Below, piece after piece: positions 43,749 through 51,011 of a stretch of DNA of 51,172 nucleotides. A program made the translations under genes and the position numbers. The stretch lies in assembly GCA_900548535.1 (NCBI GenBank), contig URLG01000009.1, positions 1-51,172 on the forward strand, in the 5' to 3' direction. The notes beneath the pieces were generated by a model. That model did no database searches. It was not told where the DNA came from and saw nothing but the letters and a program-made list of their open reading frames with translations. Origin of the DNA: Candidatus Segatella intestinihominis (GTDB taxonomy: Bacteria; Bacteroidota; Bacteroidia; Bacteroidales; Bacteroidaceae). How positions within the stretch are numbered: position 1 is the first letter of the stretch; each line of letters opens with the position of its first letter.

Positions 43749-44528
43749 TTATTCTACTGTTACACGATTCTCGATTTGACTCTCCACGACTTCGCCCGCT
43801 GCCATCTTCTCACGGAAATAGTCCATGATGATGAAGCGCACGTTGTTCTCCTTCTCCTTAGGAGATACCACATGGGTACCGCTCTTGAAGGCCACGAGCT
43901 GGTCATTGCCCTCTGCCAGATAATCGAGGGTGGCTATGCGATACTCCTTCTTGGGGTCGATAGGCTCACCATTCAGCGTGACGCTCACCAGTTTGCCATC
44001 CTTGGAGATGACCAGGCGCACGGCATGGCTCAGTCCCTCGCCGCCACGATGGGCTATCTGCTGGAAGAGCTCAGTTACCTTCTCGCCAGTGAGGGTGAGG
44101 AAGCAAATCTTGTTCTCGAAAGGAGCCACCTCGTTCACATCGCCCACGGTAATCTTGCCCTTGGCAAAGTTGGCACGGATGCCGCCCATGTTATAGACCG
44201 AGAAGACAGGCTGCTCACCAAATTTCTTGCCGCCCCACACCAGGATGTCGCAGAGCAGATTGCTCAGCTCGCTCTCCGGGCGATGGCGGGTCATATCGTG
44301 AGTCACCGAGCCCACCACAGGACCCATGATGCTATCCACCTTATGCTTATAAGGAGCGATAAACTGGGCTGCCTCAGCATCAGGCTCCGCATCCCATTTC
44401 TTGTCGATGAGGATGCGAGTGCGCTCCACCTTAGCCACCTTATACTTCTGTGCCAGACAAGGGTTTACGCCCCAGATGGCACATGCCGTCAGCAAGAAGC
44501 CGACTAAAAGTTTTCTGTTCATAATCAC
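43749..44528 (-). CDS. 5'-nucleotidase C-terminal domain protein
   Basis: 259 aa with signal peptide (ends GVNPCLAQ). It matches the nucleotide-binding C-terminal domain of UshA/NadN: ESELSNLLCDILVWG, YNMGGIRANFAKGKITVGDV, FENKICFLTLTGEKV, YRIATLDYLAEGNDQ. It is translated before the metallophosphatase half, so the order is swapped relative to a fused UshA, where the catalytic domain comes first. The promoter box is at 44551-44558. Confidence 0.88.
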   Translation of the reverse strand: MIMNRKLLVGFLLTACAIWGVNPCLAQKYKVAKVERTRILIDKKWDAEPDAEAAQFIAPYKHKVDSIMGPVVGSVTHDMTRHRPESELSNLLCDILVWGGKKFGEQPVFSVYNMGGIRANFAKGKITVGDVNEVAPFENKICFLTLTGEKVTELFQQIAHRGGEGLSHAVRLVISKDGKLVSVTLNGEPIDPKKEYRIATLDYLAEGNDQLVAFKSGTHVVSPKEKENNVRFIIMDYFREKMAAGEVVESQIENRVTVE

Positions 44529-44550
44529 TATTTTTATTGTTTTCTGACTG

Positions 44551-44558
44551 CAAAGTTA
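44551..44558 (-). promoter_or_regulatory. Promoter -7 box (TAACTTTG) of the nucleotidase pair
   Basis: Placed about 22 bases before the ATG at 44528, divergent from the rplS promoter at 44643. Confidence 0.6.
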
Positions 44559-44642
44559 CGCCAAAAATGAAATAAAACAAAAAAATCGGTGTTAAAAAGG
44601 CAATAAAATGCTTGAAAATTTGTGAGATACAAGAAAAAGTAG

Positions 44643-44750
44643 TAACTTTGCACCCGCTTTTCGGCGTAACCGCTGTTGTCAGGGCAGAAGAGTTGCCCAG
44701 GCCATGTTGCGCAGGAACGACAAACTATATTTAAAATTTCTATAGAAAAA
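44643..44750 (+). promoter_or_regulatory. rplS: rplS promoter and leader
   Basis: -7 box TAACTTTG at 44643-44650, then a leader of about 93 bases with a GGGCA / TGCCC hairpin (44682-44698). Ribosomal protein leaders often bind their own product. Whether this one is such an autoregulatory RNA is a guess. Confidence 0.5.
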
Positions 44751-45116
44751 ATGGATTTGATTAAAGTTGCTGAAGAAGCATTTGCAACCGGCAAGAAGTT
44801 CCCTGAGTTCAAGGCAGGTGACACTATCACAGTCGCTTACAAAATCATCGAGGGTACTAAGGAGCGTATCCAGCTCTACCGTGGTGTAGTCATCAAGATT
44901 TCTGGTCACGGTGACAAGAAGCGTTTCACAGTTCGTAAGATGTCTGGTACAGTAGGTGTAGAGCGTATCTTCCCTATCGAGTCACCAGCTATCGATTCTA
45001 TCGAGGTGAACAAGCGTGGTAAGGTACGTCGCGCTAAGTTGTATTACTTGCGTGCTCTTACTGGTAAGAAGGCTCGTATCGCTGAGAAGAAGACTGTAGC
45101 CAAGAGCGCTGAGTAA
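44751..45116 (+). CDS. rplS: 50S ribosomal protein L19
   Basis: 121 aa from MDLIKVAEE; the frame is open 25 codons further upstream, but that stretch lies in the leader. L19 hallmarks are present: FKAGDTITVAYKI, GVVIKISGHG, RKMSGTVGVERIFPIESP, RRAKLYYLR. It has the usual length with a lysine-rich C-terminal tail. It sits at the 30S-50S interface and is monocistronic here, with its own terminator. Confidence 0.97.
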   Translation: MDLIKVAEEAFATGKKFPEFKAGDTITVAYKIIEGTKERIQLYRGVVIKISGHGDKKRFTVRKMSGTVGVERIFPIESPAIDSIEVNKRGKVRRAKLYYLRALTGKKARIAEKKTVAKSAE

Positions 45117-45154
45117 TTTTCTTAGAGACCTATCTTAAAGAAATTAGAATGAAT

Positions 45155-45190
45155 AAAGGGCATCTGACCTCACGGTTGGATGCCCTTTTT
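45155..45190 (+). terminator. Rho-independent terminator of rplS
   Basis: AAAGGGCATC and GATGCCCTTT pair over 10 bp with a 14-base loop, followed by TT. It starts 39 bases after the stop. Confidence 0.85.
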
Positions 45191-45255
45191 GCCTGTAGGA
45201 TTTCTCTAAATCCACTATCTTAATGAATTAACTTTTATATCATTCAAAAATATCT

Positions 45256-45477
45256 TTATTCATCGCCCACACTGTAGTTCACGAGTCCATCCTCAGTGCC
45301 ATGGAGGGCACCCTGGAAATCCTTCCAACTCTGAAATCCAGCCAGCAGCGCCAGTCGGTCGAGTGCTTGCGGCGATAACTTCTCCTTTCCCTTGATCACC
45401 TGCCACATATGCAGCACGTGTGCCTTGCCTAGTTTCTTCTCCAAAGCCTCAGCAAGAAGCTTCAAATCATGTTTCAT
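45256..45477 (-). CDS. 73-aa hypothetical protein
   Basis: I do not recognise the family. The protein is mostly alpha-helical: LLAEALEKKLGKAHVLHMWQ, then KLSPQALDRLALLAGFQSW, which looks like a small three-helix bundle, and an acidic end (NYSVGDE). There is no signal peptide. A -7 box TACTTTTG at 45537-45544, about 55 bases upstream, supports expression. It stands alone between rplS and the AICAR transformylase. Confidence 0.6.
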   Translation of the reverse strand: MKHDLKLLAEALEKKLGKAHVLHMWQVIKGKEKLSPQALDRLALLAGFQSWKDFQGALHGTEDGLVNYSVGDE

Positions 45478-45681
45478 TTTTATACCTTTATTATATATCC
45501 CAAATATTTCTCTAATATAACATAACTAACTGGGAGCAAAAGTAAGAAAAAGTTTTGAAACTAAGTAATTTTTCCCCAATTATTTTCACTTTCGGGGAGA
45601 AATAATTGATTTTTCTACTTTTTTCGTCATATTTTCACCCTTTTTTCTTGGAAATATGATAGATTATTCAATCATTTTTTG

Positions 45682-45689
45682 TATCTTTG
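45682..45689 (+). promoter_or_regulatory. Promoter -7 box (TATCTTTG) of AICAR transformylase
   Basis: TATCTTTG about 32 bases before the ATG at 45721, preceded by a very T-rich 80-base stretch. Confidence 0.65.
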
Positions 45690-45720
45690 CCACCAAATTC
45701 TAAACACATTCTAACATAAG

Positions 45721-46905
45721 ATGAAAGAATTAGCACTTAAGTACGGATGTAATCCGAATCAGAAACCTTCTCGCATCTACATGGATGACGGAAGGGAACT
45801 GCCTATCGAAGTTATCAACGGCCGCCCTGGCTACATCAACTTCCTCGATGCCCTGAACTCTTGGCAACTGGTCAAGGAGCTCAAGGCTGCCACAGGAATG
45901 CCTGCCGCCGCTAGTTTCAAACACGTTTCACCTGCAGGTGCAGCCATCGGTCTGCCTCTGAGCGACACACTGAAGAAGATTTACTTCGTAGATGACGTCA
46001 ACTTCGAACTCTCTCCATTGGCTTGCGCCTATGCCCGTGCGCGTGGTGCCGACCGCATGTGCTCTTACGGCGACTTCGTGGCGCTGAGCGATGTTTGCGA
46101 CGAGGCCACTGCCCTCCTCATCAAGCGTGAGGTGAGCGACGGCGTGATAGCTCCAGGCTTCACCCCTGAGGCCATAGAGGTGCTGAAGGCAAAGAGAAAG
46201 GGCACTTACTGCGTCATCCAGATAGATCCCGACTATGTGCCAGCTCCTATCGAGCACAAGCAGGTGTTTGGCGTAACCTTTGAGCAGGGTAGAAACGAGG
46301 TGAAGCTCGACGACCCAGCTCTCTTTGAGGACATCCCAACACAGAACAAGACTTTCACTCCAGAGGCTAAGCGCGACCTCATCATCTCGCTCATCACCCT
46401 GAAGTATACCCAGAGCAACTCTGTATGCTATGTGAAGGACGGTCAGGCCATCGGTATCGGTGCCGGTCAGCAGAGCCGCATCCACTGTACTCGCCTGGCA
46501 GGAAGCAAGGCTGATGAGTGGTGGCTGCGCCAGTGTCCTAAGGTGATGAACCTGCCATTCAAGGAGAAGATTCGCCGTGCCGACCGCGACAACACCATCA
46601 ATGTATACATCTCTGATGAGTGGGAGGATGTATTGCAGGACGGCGTATGGGAGCAGTTCTTCACCGAGAAGCCTGAGCCTCTGACCCGCGAGGAGAAGAA
46701 GGCTTGGATTGCACAGAACAAGGGTGTAAGCGTTGGAAGCGATGCTTTCTTCCCATTCGGCGACAACATTGAGCGTGCTCACAAGAGTGGCGTGCAGTAT
46801 ATCGCCGAGGCTGGCGGAAGTATCCGTGACGACAATGTCATCGATACTTGCGACAAGTACGGCATTGCCATGGCGTTCACTCACGTTCGCCTCTTCCATC
46901 ATTAA
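45721..46905 (+). CDS. Monofunctional AICAR formyltransferase
   Basis: 394 aa corresponding only to the C-terminal transformylase domain of PurH; the N-terminal IMP cyclohydrolase (MGS-like) domain is missing. The catalytic Lys-His pair is seen in SFKHVSPAGAA (about residues 66-76), with further family blocks SNSVCYVKDGQAIGIGAGQQ, SDAFFPFGDNI and EAGGSIRDD. It catalyses AICAR to FAICAR with 10-formyl-THF, the ninth step of purine synthesis. The cyclohydrolase activity must come from another gene, not in this window. Confidence 0.92.
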   Translation: MKELALKYGCNPNQKPSRIYMDDGRELPIEVINGRPGYINFLDALNSWQLVKELKAATGMPAAASFKHVSPAGAAIGLPLSDTLKKIYFVDDVNFELSPLACAYARARGADRMCSYGDFVALSDVCDEATALLIKREVSDGVIAPGFTPEAIEVLKAKRKGTYCVIQIDPDYVPAPIEHKQVFGVTFEQGRNEVKLDDPALFEDIPTQNKTFTPEAKRDLIISLITLKYTQSNSVCYVKDGQAIGIGAGQQSRIHCTRLAGSKADEWWLRQCPKVMNLPFKEKIRRADRDNTINVYISDEWEDVLQDGVWEQFFTEKPEPLTREEKKAWIAQNKGVSVGSDAFFPFGDNIERAHKSGVQYIAEAGGSIRDDNVIDTCDKYGIAMAFTHVRLFHH

Positions 46906-46910
46906 TTTAA

Positions 46911-47001
46911 GTGAAGAGTAAAGAACGAAGAGTGAAGAGTGAAGAATTTAACGGCTTTACTTATCATAAAGTTCAAAGTTCAAAATTCAAAGTTCAAAGT
47001 A
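46911..47001 (+). repeat. Purine-rich and AAAGTTC heptad repeats
   Basis: 46911-46945 carries GTGAAGAGT-type repeats. 46968-47000 carries five AAAGTTC heptads (starts 46968, 46975, 46982, 46989 and 46996, the third AAAATTC and the last cut short), ending two bases before the next gene. No promoter box of the usual form is seen. Confidence 0.75.
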
Positions 47002-47002
47002 T

Positions 47003-47200
47003 ATGAGTGATATAGACGATATTATCATGGGTGGCATGGTATTCAAGGGAGGAGGCGGTCAGAAGAAGACCGACGACGACAAAGTGAAGACCAAGGCCAA
47101 GAAGAAGAAATACATTACTGGAGCCCACGGTAGCGGCTCTGCCCGTCAAAAGGCGAAGTATCGCCAGCAGAGAGCTAACCGCAAGTCCCAGAGAAAATAA
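47003..47200 (+). CDS. 65-aa very basic hypothetical protein
   Basis: MSDIDDIIMGGMVFKGGGG start, then a Lys/Arg-rich tail (KTKAKKKKYITG, ARQKAKYRQQRANRKSQRK). It is not a ribosomal protein I can name. The composition suggests a disordered nucleic-acid-binding protein. Clear codon use and a terminator 58 bases downstream support a real gene. It is probably separate from the transformylase gene, 97 bases upstream. Confidence 0.6.
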   Translation: MSDIDDIIMGGMVFKGGGGQKKTDDDKVKTKAKKKKYITGAHGSGSARQKAKYRQQRANRKSQRK

Positions 47201-47227
47201 TCATATTGGTAAAAATAGATTGTTTAG

Positions 47228-47304
47228 TCGGGGGATTTTTTTATACTCTCTTCCCCCGAATCCCCTTTACCGTCCGTGATGGATAGTAAAGGGGATTTCT
47301 TTTG
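47228..47304 (+). terminator. Overlapping hairpins ending the basic-protein transcript
   Basis: AATCCCCTTTAC (47259-47270) pairs with GTAAAGGGGATT (47286-47297), followed by TCTTTTGT. A second, overlapping pairing TCGGGGGA / TCCCCCGA (47228-47259) competes with it. It may also stop the opposing HU/smalltalk transcript. Confidence 0.75.
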
Positions 47305-47335
47305 TACACTCTGCCATTCTCTGGCAAGAGATGGG

Positions 47336-47443
47336 CTAATGCACGATGGCGGCATTAGCGGTAAGCGTAGTGGCAATGGCTGTCAACACGGTGATGGCTA
47401 ACTGGAGCACACGCTCCCAAAAGGCTTTCTTGTTCATGTTCAT
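47336..47443 (-). CDS. Smalltalk-type micropeptide
   Basis: 35 aa: MNMNKKAFWERVLQLAITVL, then TAIATTLTANAAIVH. A positively charged N-terminus with Phe-Trp is followed by a single hydrophobic helix. This matches the style and the location (directly after an HU-like gene) of the Bacteroidota proteins named smalltalk protein. It is shorter than the usual gene-caller cut-off. The function is unknown; it probably inserts in the inner membrane. It starts 83 bases after the HU-like stop. Confidence 0.72.
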   Translation of the reverse strand: MNMNKKAFWERVLQLAITVLTAIATTLTANAAIVH

Positions 47444-47494
47444 ATTCGGTTAATAAGTAATATTTGTAATTAGTAATTCATCCCTCAAGTTTTT

Positions 47495-47517
47495 AGCCCC
47501 CTCCATCTGAGGGGGCT
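47495..47517. repeat. 9-bp hairpin between HU-like and smalltalk genes
   Basis: AGCCCCCTC and GAGGGGGCT with a 5-base loop. On the minus strand it is followed by A residues, so it is not a classical terminator and may separate the two reading frames' translation or stabilise the RNA. Confidence 0.5.
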
Positions 47518-47525
47518 GGATCGTT

Positions 47526-48062
47526 CTACAATCCTACGTTACCGCCACCAGCATCAGTGCCAGAATCGCCGGTGCCAGGGCCTGATCCACCGCCAGCGTT
47601 ATCGCCGCCCTCGGTGTCGTCCACGTTGCCCTTGTCGGTAGAGGTTACCTGCTTCACAATCTTGCCGTTGCGGTCGTAGCAAGTGATGCTCACGGCGGTG
47701 TCGGCGAGCTCCTGCTTGATGGCTACGCTAGGAGTGAAGATGACTCGGCGAGCGGTGATGAGCGATGCGCTCACCTTGTTCACGTCGTCCACGGCGATGC
47801 TGCGCAGACCGAAGCGCATGGTGCCCAGACCTGGAATAGCCACAGAGTGACCCTCGGTGGCCCAAGCCACGATGACATCACCGATGGCACTGTAGGCGGC
47901 GTTCATCACTCCCTTGCTGATGCCACTGCGAAGGGCTGCCTCGGCTATCACCTTGGCCTGTGACAACTGACCGTAGAGGTCTGCCTGGAGCACATAGGCA
48001 TAGCGCTTGTTTTTCTTGTCAAAAGATACGTTTCTCTCAATTGCTTTTACTCTGATTCCCAT
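47526..48062 (-). CDS. HU-like DNA-binding protein with Gly/Asp-rich tail
   Basis: 178 aa. Residues about 1-125 follow the HU-related family (KNKRYAYVLQADLYGQLSQ, GMNAAYSAIGD-like helix, HSVAIPGLGTMRFGLRS, RVIFTPSVAIKQEL). The last 30 residues are Gly-, Asp- and Thr-rich and disordered (DDTEGGDNAGGGSGPGTGD). Bacteroidota carry many such divergent HU copies. The promoter box TACCTTTG is at 48173-48180 with a leader of about 100 bases. Confidence 0.85.
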   Translation of the reverse strand: MGIRVKAIERNVSFDKKNKRYAYVLQADLYGQLSQAKVIAEAALRSGISKGVMNAAYSAIGDVIVAWATEGHSVAIPGLGTMRFGLRSIAVDDVNKVSASLITARRVIFTPSVAIKQELADTAVSITCYDRNGKIVKQVTSTDKGNVDDTEGGDNAGGGSGPGTGDSGTDAGGGNVGL

Positions 48063-48172
48063 AATAGTTGTTTGGTTTAGAAATTGTTAATACTCACTTT
48101 TTTACTTACACACTTTTTGCCGCTCTTCCGTGAGGGCTGCCGGCTGATGCCCCGAACTTCCGAACTGCGGTG

Positions 48173-48180
48173 CAAAGGTA
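48173..48180 (-). promoter_or_regulatory. Promoter -7 box (TACCTTTG) of the HU-like gene
   Basis: It starts transcription near 48166. The stretch 48181-48464 beyond it contains no gene, only nested inverted repeats at 48364-48406. Confidence 0.6.
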
Positions 48181-48363
48181 CAACAAAAAAGGGCGATTTG
48201 TTCCATTTGTCCAACCATTTGGAGGCATTTGTCGTCTCATTTATCACAACTCTCTGATAATCAGTATAGTTTTCAATACGAGTTAAGCATATAAAAAGTC
48301 GTCGTTCAGCAGCATCCAGCAGCCCTCACATCCCAGCAATCCAGAATCACCATATTTTTGCTA

Positions 48364-48406
48364 CGTGGCGAGGAAAAAATTATTTCTACGCCACGCAGGT
48401 AGAAAT
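48364..48406. repeat. Nested inverted repeats CGTGGCG/CGCCACG and ATTTCTAC/GTAGAAAT
   Basis: CGTGGCG (48364-48370) is complementary to 48389-48395, and ATTTCTAC (48382-48389) to 48399-48406. The two pairings exclude each other. Confidence 0.55.
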
Positions 48407-48464
48407 ACATCGTGTGGGCGCATAAATAATAACCTGCACCGAGGGCAAGGGGGGAAAGGACTGA

Positions 48465-48663
48465 GGTGTGTCATGAGTGTCATGTGTCATGAGTGTCATT
48501 AAGGATTTCCCCACTCCATCTGCGGGGGGATTTCAGCCCTCTATATAAAGATAAAAATATTTTTAATCTTTATATAGAGACTTTTTTCCACACACATTTC
48601 AGGCTGAGAAGTGATGCAAGATTTCTTAATGACACTCATGACACATGACACTCATGACACACC
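48465..48663. mobile_element. MITE-like 199-bp element with 39-bp terminal inverted repeats
   Basis: 48465-48503 and 48625-48663 are exact inverted copies over 39 bases. Between them lies a near-perfect 41-base palindrome (48539-48579; arms CTCTATATAAAGAT / ATCTTTATATAGAG around AAAAATATTTTTA). It encodes nothing. No target-site duplication is obvious. A solo end with 44 identical bases lies 5.6 kb away at 42841-42884. Confidence 0.65.
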
Positions 48664-48725
48664 CCCATCGGAATAGTCCGGAAATCAGCAACTTACCCCA
48701 TTTTTGCCTTATGACACTCCTCAAA

Positions 48726-48983
48726 TCAGCAAAAAAGCAACAAATATGACGATTTTTTATCTGTAAGAATATTAATCATTTCCATATCTTCAATTTGCTT
48801 TGCGAAATCTAAAGGAGTCATCTCCTTTTTATCTTGATGATTAATATCAATGCCTTTATTCACTAAATCAACAGCAATTGCATTTTCACAAGATACAATA
48901 GCTTCTTGTAGAAGATTTCTACCATACGCATTGCTATAATTTATATTTCTTACAAGTATATTTTTTTGTTCATAGATTCTCAT
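48726..48983 (-). CDS. Short ankyrin-repeat protein
   Basis: 85 aa. YGRNLLQEAIVSCENAIAVD, then LVNKGIDINHQDKKEMTPLDFAKQ, is one and a half ankyrin repeats. The N-terminus (MRIYEQKNILVRNINYSN) also resembles the end of a preceding repeat, so this may be a truncated larger protein or a small immunity-like protein. It has low GC and is 12 bases downstream of the membrane protein gene. Confidence 0.65.
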   Translation of the reverse strand: MRIYEQKNILVRNINYSNAYGRNLLQEAIVSCENAIAVDLVNKGIDINHQDKKEMTPLDFAKQIEDMEMINILTDKKSSYLLLFC

Positions 48984-48995
48984 TTCAAGAACTTT

Positions 48996-49667
48996 TTATT
49001 TATGATAAATCTGTATGCCTTTAACATCTGCGATACCCTCAAACATAATGGTTTCGTCATCGACTTTATTGATTTTATTTACGTATTGTCTTCCATTTAT
49101 GTCATTGAGATATAAGGAATCATTTTGCAAACAATAGGTATATCTGTATAGGGTATCAGCTTGTGAGTATAATTCCACCGTACTATCATTGAAAAATTCA
49201 ATCTCAGGATAATTGATCTGTCTTTCTCCACCATTCAAAGTCCAATGACCAACCAAATCCTCATTAGAGAAAAATTCGGTATTGTCTATTTTCGGAGCAC
49301 TGATTGTACTAATTGAAAATAACAACCTAAGAATTAATATTGGTACTATCGGACATAGATAATAAAGCCAAGTTGCTCTTAAGTTCTTTGAAAGTTGAAA
49401 CATAAATCTCAACAAAGGGAACAAGTAGATAGGATACAAGTAGATGGTTATAAGCATACCATAACGACATATTTTGTCTACATCAGAGCGAACAGGGGCA
49501 TCAAAGAAGAATATAGAAACATAGCATCCCAAGGGCCATAATATCAGCGAAAATGCCATAAGTATAAAGAACACCTTCTGTAAAATAGTGGGTGTTCCTC
49601 CTAATATGCGAGCTATTAGCCCTTTATTTTGTTCTTGTTTTATTTCTTCTTTATTCATATTAAGCAT
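48996..49667 (-). CDS. Membrane protein of unknown function
   Basis: 223 aa. Three hydrophobic helices (about 31-53, 70-92 and 103-120: FFILMAFSLILWPLGCYVS, MLITIYLYPIYLFPLLRFM, WLYYLCPIVPILILRLLF), then a soluble beta-rich domain (about 130-223; EDLVGHWTLNGG, NDSTVELYSQADTLYRY) resembling lipocalin-like or copper-resistance NlpE-style folds. The family is not recognised. It is in one unit with the YhcG nuclease upstream (9-base gap) and the ankyrin protein downstream, and is AT-rich compared with the xylan region. Confidence 0.65.
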   Translation of the reverse strand: MLNMNKEEIKQEQNKGLIARILGGTPTILQKVFFILMAFSLILWPLGCYVSIFFFDAPVRSDVDKICRYGMLITIYLYPIYLFPLLRFMFQLSKNLRATWLYYLCPIVPILILRLLFSISTISAPKIDNTEFFSNEDLVGHWTLNGGERQINYPEIEFFNDSTVELYSQADTLYRYTYCLQNDSLYLNDINGRQYVNKINKVDDETIMFEGIADVKGIQIYHK

Positions 49668-49676
49668 CTTGGCTCG

Positions 49677-50828
49677 TTATTCTCGATTATCTTTCAATCC
49701 CTTTTCCAATTCCTCAATAGTCGGCATGGAAGATTTGAAGTCTTTCGGGAAGAGCTTTGACAGTTGATATTCTGATATACCCATTGGTTCTTTGTATGAA
49801 TCCAAGGCGTATTTTGCCACCACATTGTCTTTGTCCTTGCAAATGAGCAAACCGATGGTAGGGTTGTCGATGTCGGTCTTGAATTGGTGGTTGATGGCAG
49901 ATACATAGAAACTTAGTTGCCCCAAGAATGATGGATGGAACGACTGGGCTTTTAGCTCAATGACCACATAGGCATGGAGGTGGGCATTGTAAAACAGCAA
50001 GTCTGGGAAGAACTCCTGATGACCTACCTCCAAACGAAACTGTCTGCCCATATAAGAGAATCCCTTTCCTAGTTCCAAAAGAAAACGTGTTACATTGTTC
50101 ACCAATTCTTCCTCAATGTCATGCTCGTCATATTTCTCCCTTAAGTTAAGGAAGTCCAACTGATAAGGGTCTTTGGTTATCTGTTGTGCCAAGTCGCTTT
50201 GTACAGCAGGAAGCGTAGCCTGGAAGTTGGTGATAGCCTTGCCGTCACGCTCATAAAGGTCTGTGTCAAGCCAGTTGAGCAGAACGTCACGCCCCCAATT
50301 GTTCTCCCAAGTCTTTCTTACAAAGAACAAAGCCTTATCCATATTGCCCTTGCACTTATCTATGATACGGCGATGATGGTCCCAAGGAATAAGAAAAAGC
50401 AATTTGAAATCGTCCGCAGTTTGCGGACGATTTTTACTTTGTGCTACAACTCGCTGAATATCTGCAATATACAAGTTCTCTATAAAATTGTCCGCAAGCT
50501 GCGGACAATTTGCCTGTAATGGTGCATAGAGCTTATAAAAGTAGCTCATGTACTTCAAATTAGTTGGTGAGAATCCCTTCACCCCTGGCATTTCGTTCTT
50601 CAAATCCTGACTGAGATTTTTGTAAAATCCAGAGCCATAAGTATTAGTATATTGCTTAGCTTCAATGTCTCGTCCCAACTTCCAATAGAAGTCCAACAAG
50701 TAGCCATTGGTGGCACATGACGCTTTGAGGCGATGGCTGTAGAATCGTTCCTTGAGTTCCACAAGCCAGTCCTTGTAGTCGCAATCATCATGAAGGACTA
50801 CTGCTAAGTCTATATTTTTCTTTGCCAT
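49677..50828 (-). CDS. YhcG/DUF1016-family PD-(D/E)xK nuclease
   Basis: 383 aa. The N-terminal DUF1016 helical domain (about 20-190: NGYLLDFYWKLGRDIEAKQ, GFSPTNLKYMSYFY) is followed by the nuclease core EFFPDLLFYNAHLHAYVVIE, then LK (about 275-296), with catalytic Asp and Glu-x-Lys. YhcG-type proteins are widespread, linked to restriction systems and mobile DNA. Two palindromic 27-base elements lie in frame in the DUF1016 region and encode ANCPQLADNF and KNRPQTADDF. The promoter box TATATTTG is at 50852-50859. It starts the three-gene minus-strand unit. Confidence 0.88.
   Translation of the reverse strand: MAKKNIDLAVVLHDDCDYKDWLVELKERFYSHRLKASCATNGYLLDFYWKLGRDIEAKQYTNTYGSGFYKNLSQDLKNEMPGVKGFSPTNLKYMSYFYKLYAPLQANCPQLADNFIENLYIADIQRVVAQSKNRPQTADDFKLLFLIPWDHHRRIIDKCKGNMDKALFFVRKTWENNWGRDVLLNWLDTDLYERDGKAITNFQATLPAVQSDLAQQITKDPYQLDFLNLREKYDEHDIEEELVNNVTRFLLELGKGFSYMGRQFRLEVGHQEFFPDLLFYNAHLHAYVVIELKAQSFHPSFLGQLSFYVSAINHQFKTDIDNPTIGLLICKDKDNVVAKYALDSYKEPMGISEYQLSKLFPKDFKSSMPTIEELEKGLKDNRE
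50407..50433. repeat. In-frame palindromic element 1 inside the YhcG gene
   Basis: AAATCGTCCGCA - GTT - TGCGGACGATTT, perfect 12-bp arms. It encodes part of KNRPQTADDFK without breaking the frame. Confidence 0.8.
50485..50511. repeat. In-frame palindromic element 2 inside the YhcG gene
   Basis: AAATTGTCCGCA - AGC - TGCGGACAATTT, perfect 12-bp arms, 78 bases from element 1. An imperfect relative (AAATTG...GGACAATT, 50945-50970) lies outside the gene. Confidence 0.8.
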
Positions 50829-50851
50829 AATTCTAAAACCATTTAATGCTA

Positions 50852-50859
50852 CAAATATA
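50852..50859 (-). promoter_or_regulatory. Promoter -7 box (TATATTTG) of the YhcG unit
   Basis: About 24 bases before the ATG at 50828, with a TTG 18 bases upstream. Confidence 0.6.
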
Positions 50860-51011
50860 ATGTTTTATCTTGATAATCAATCAGAAAAAATGAATAATTG
50901 GCATATATTGCTACTATTTAGACAAATTAAAATTATTATCTGTAAAATTGCCCGACTTAGGAGGACAATTCGTTTGTTCTTTCAAGAGTAACTTGAAAGG
51001 TTTCGAGTAAC

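Noticed and set aside
45928..46902. A 324-codon open frame on the minus strand
   Set aside because: It is a shadow of the AICAR transformylase gene; its composition follows the complementary codons.
47495..47517. Terminator of the HU-like gene
   Set aside because: On the gene's strand the stem is followed by A residues, not T, so only a hairpin is claimed.
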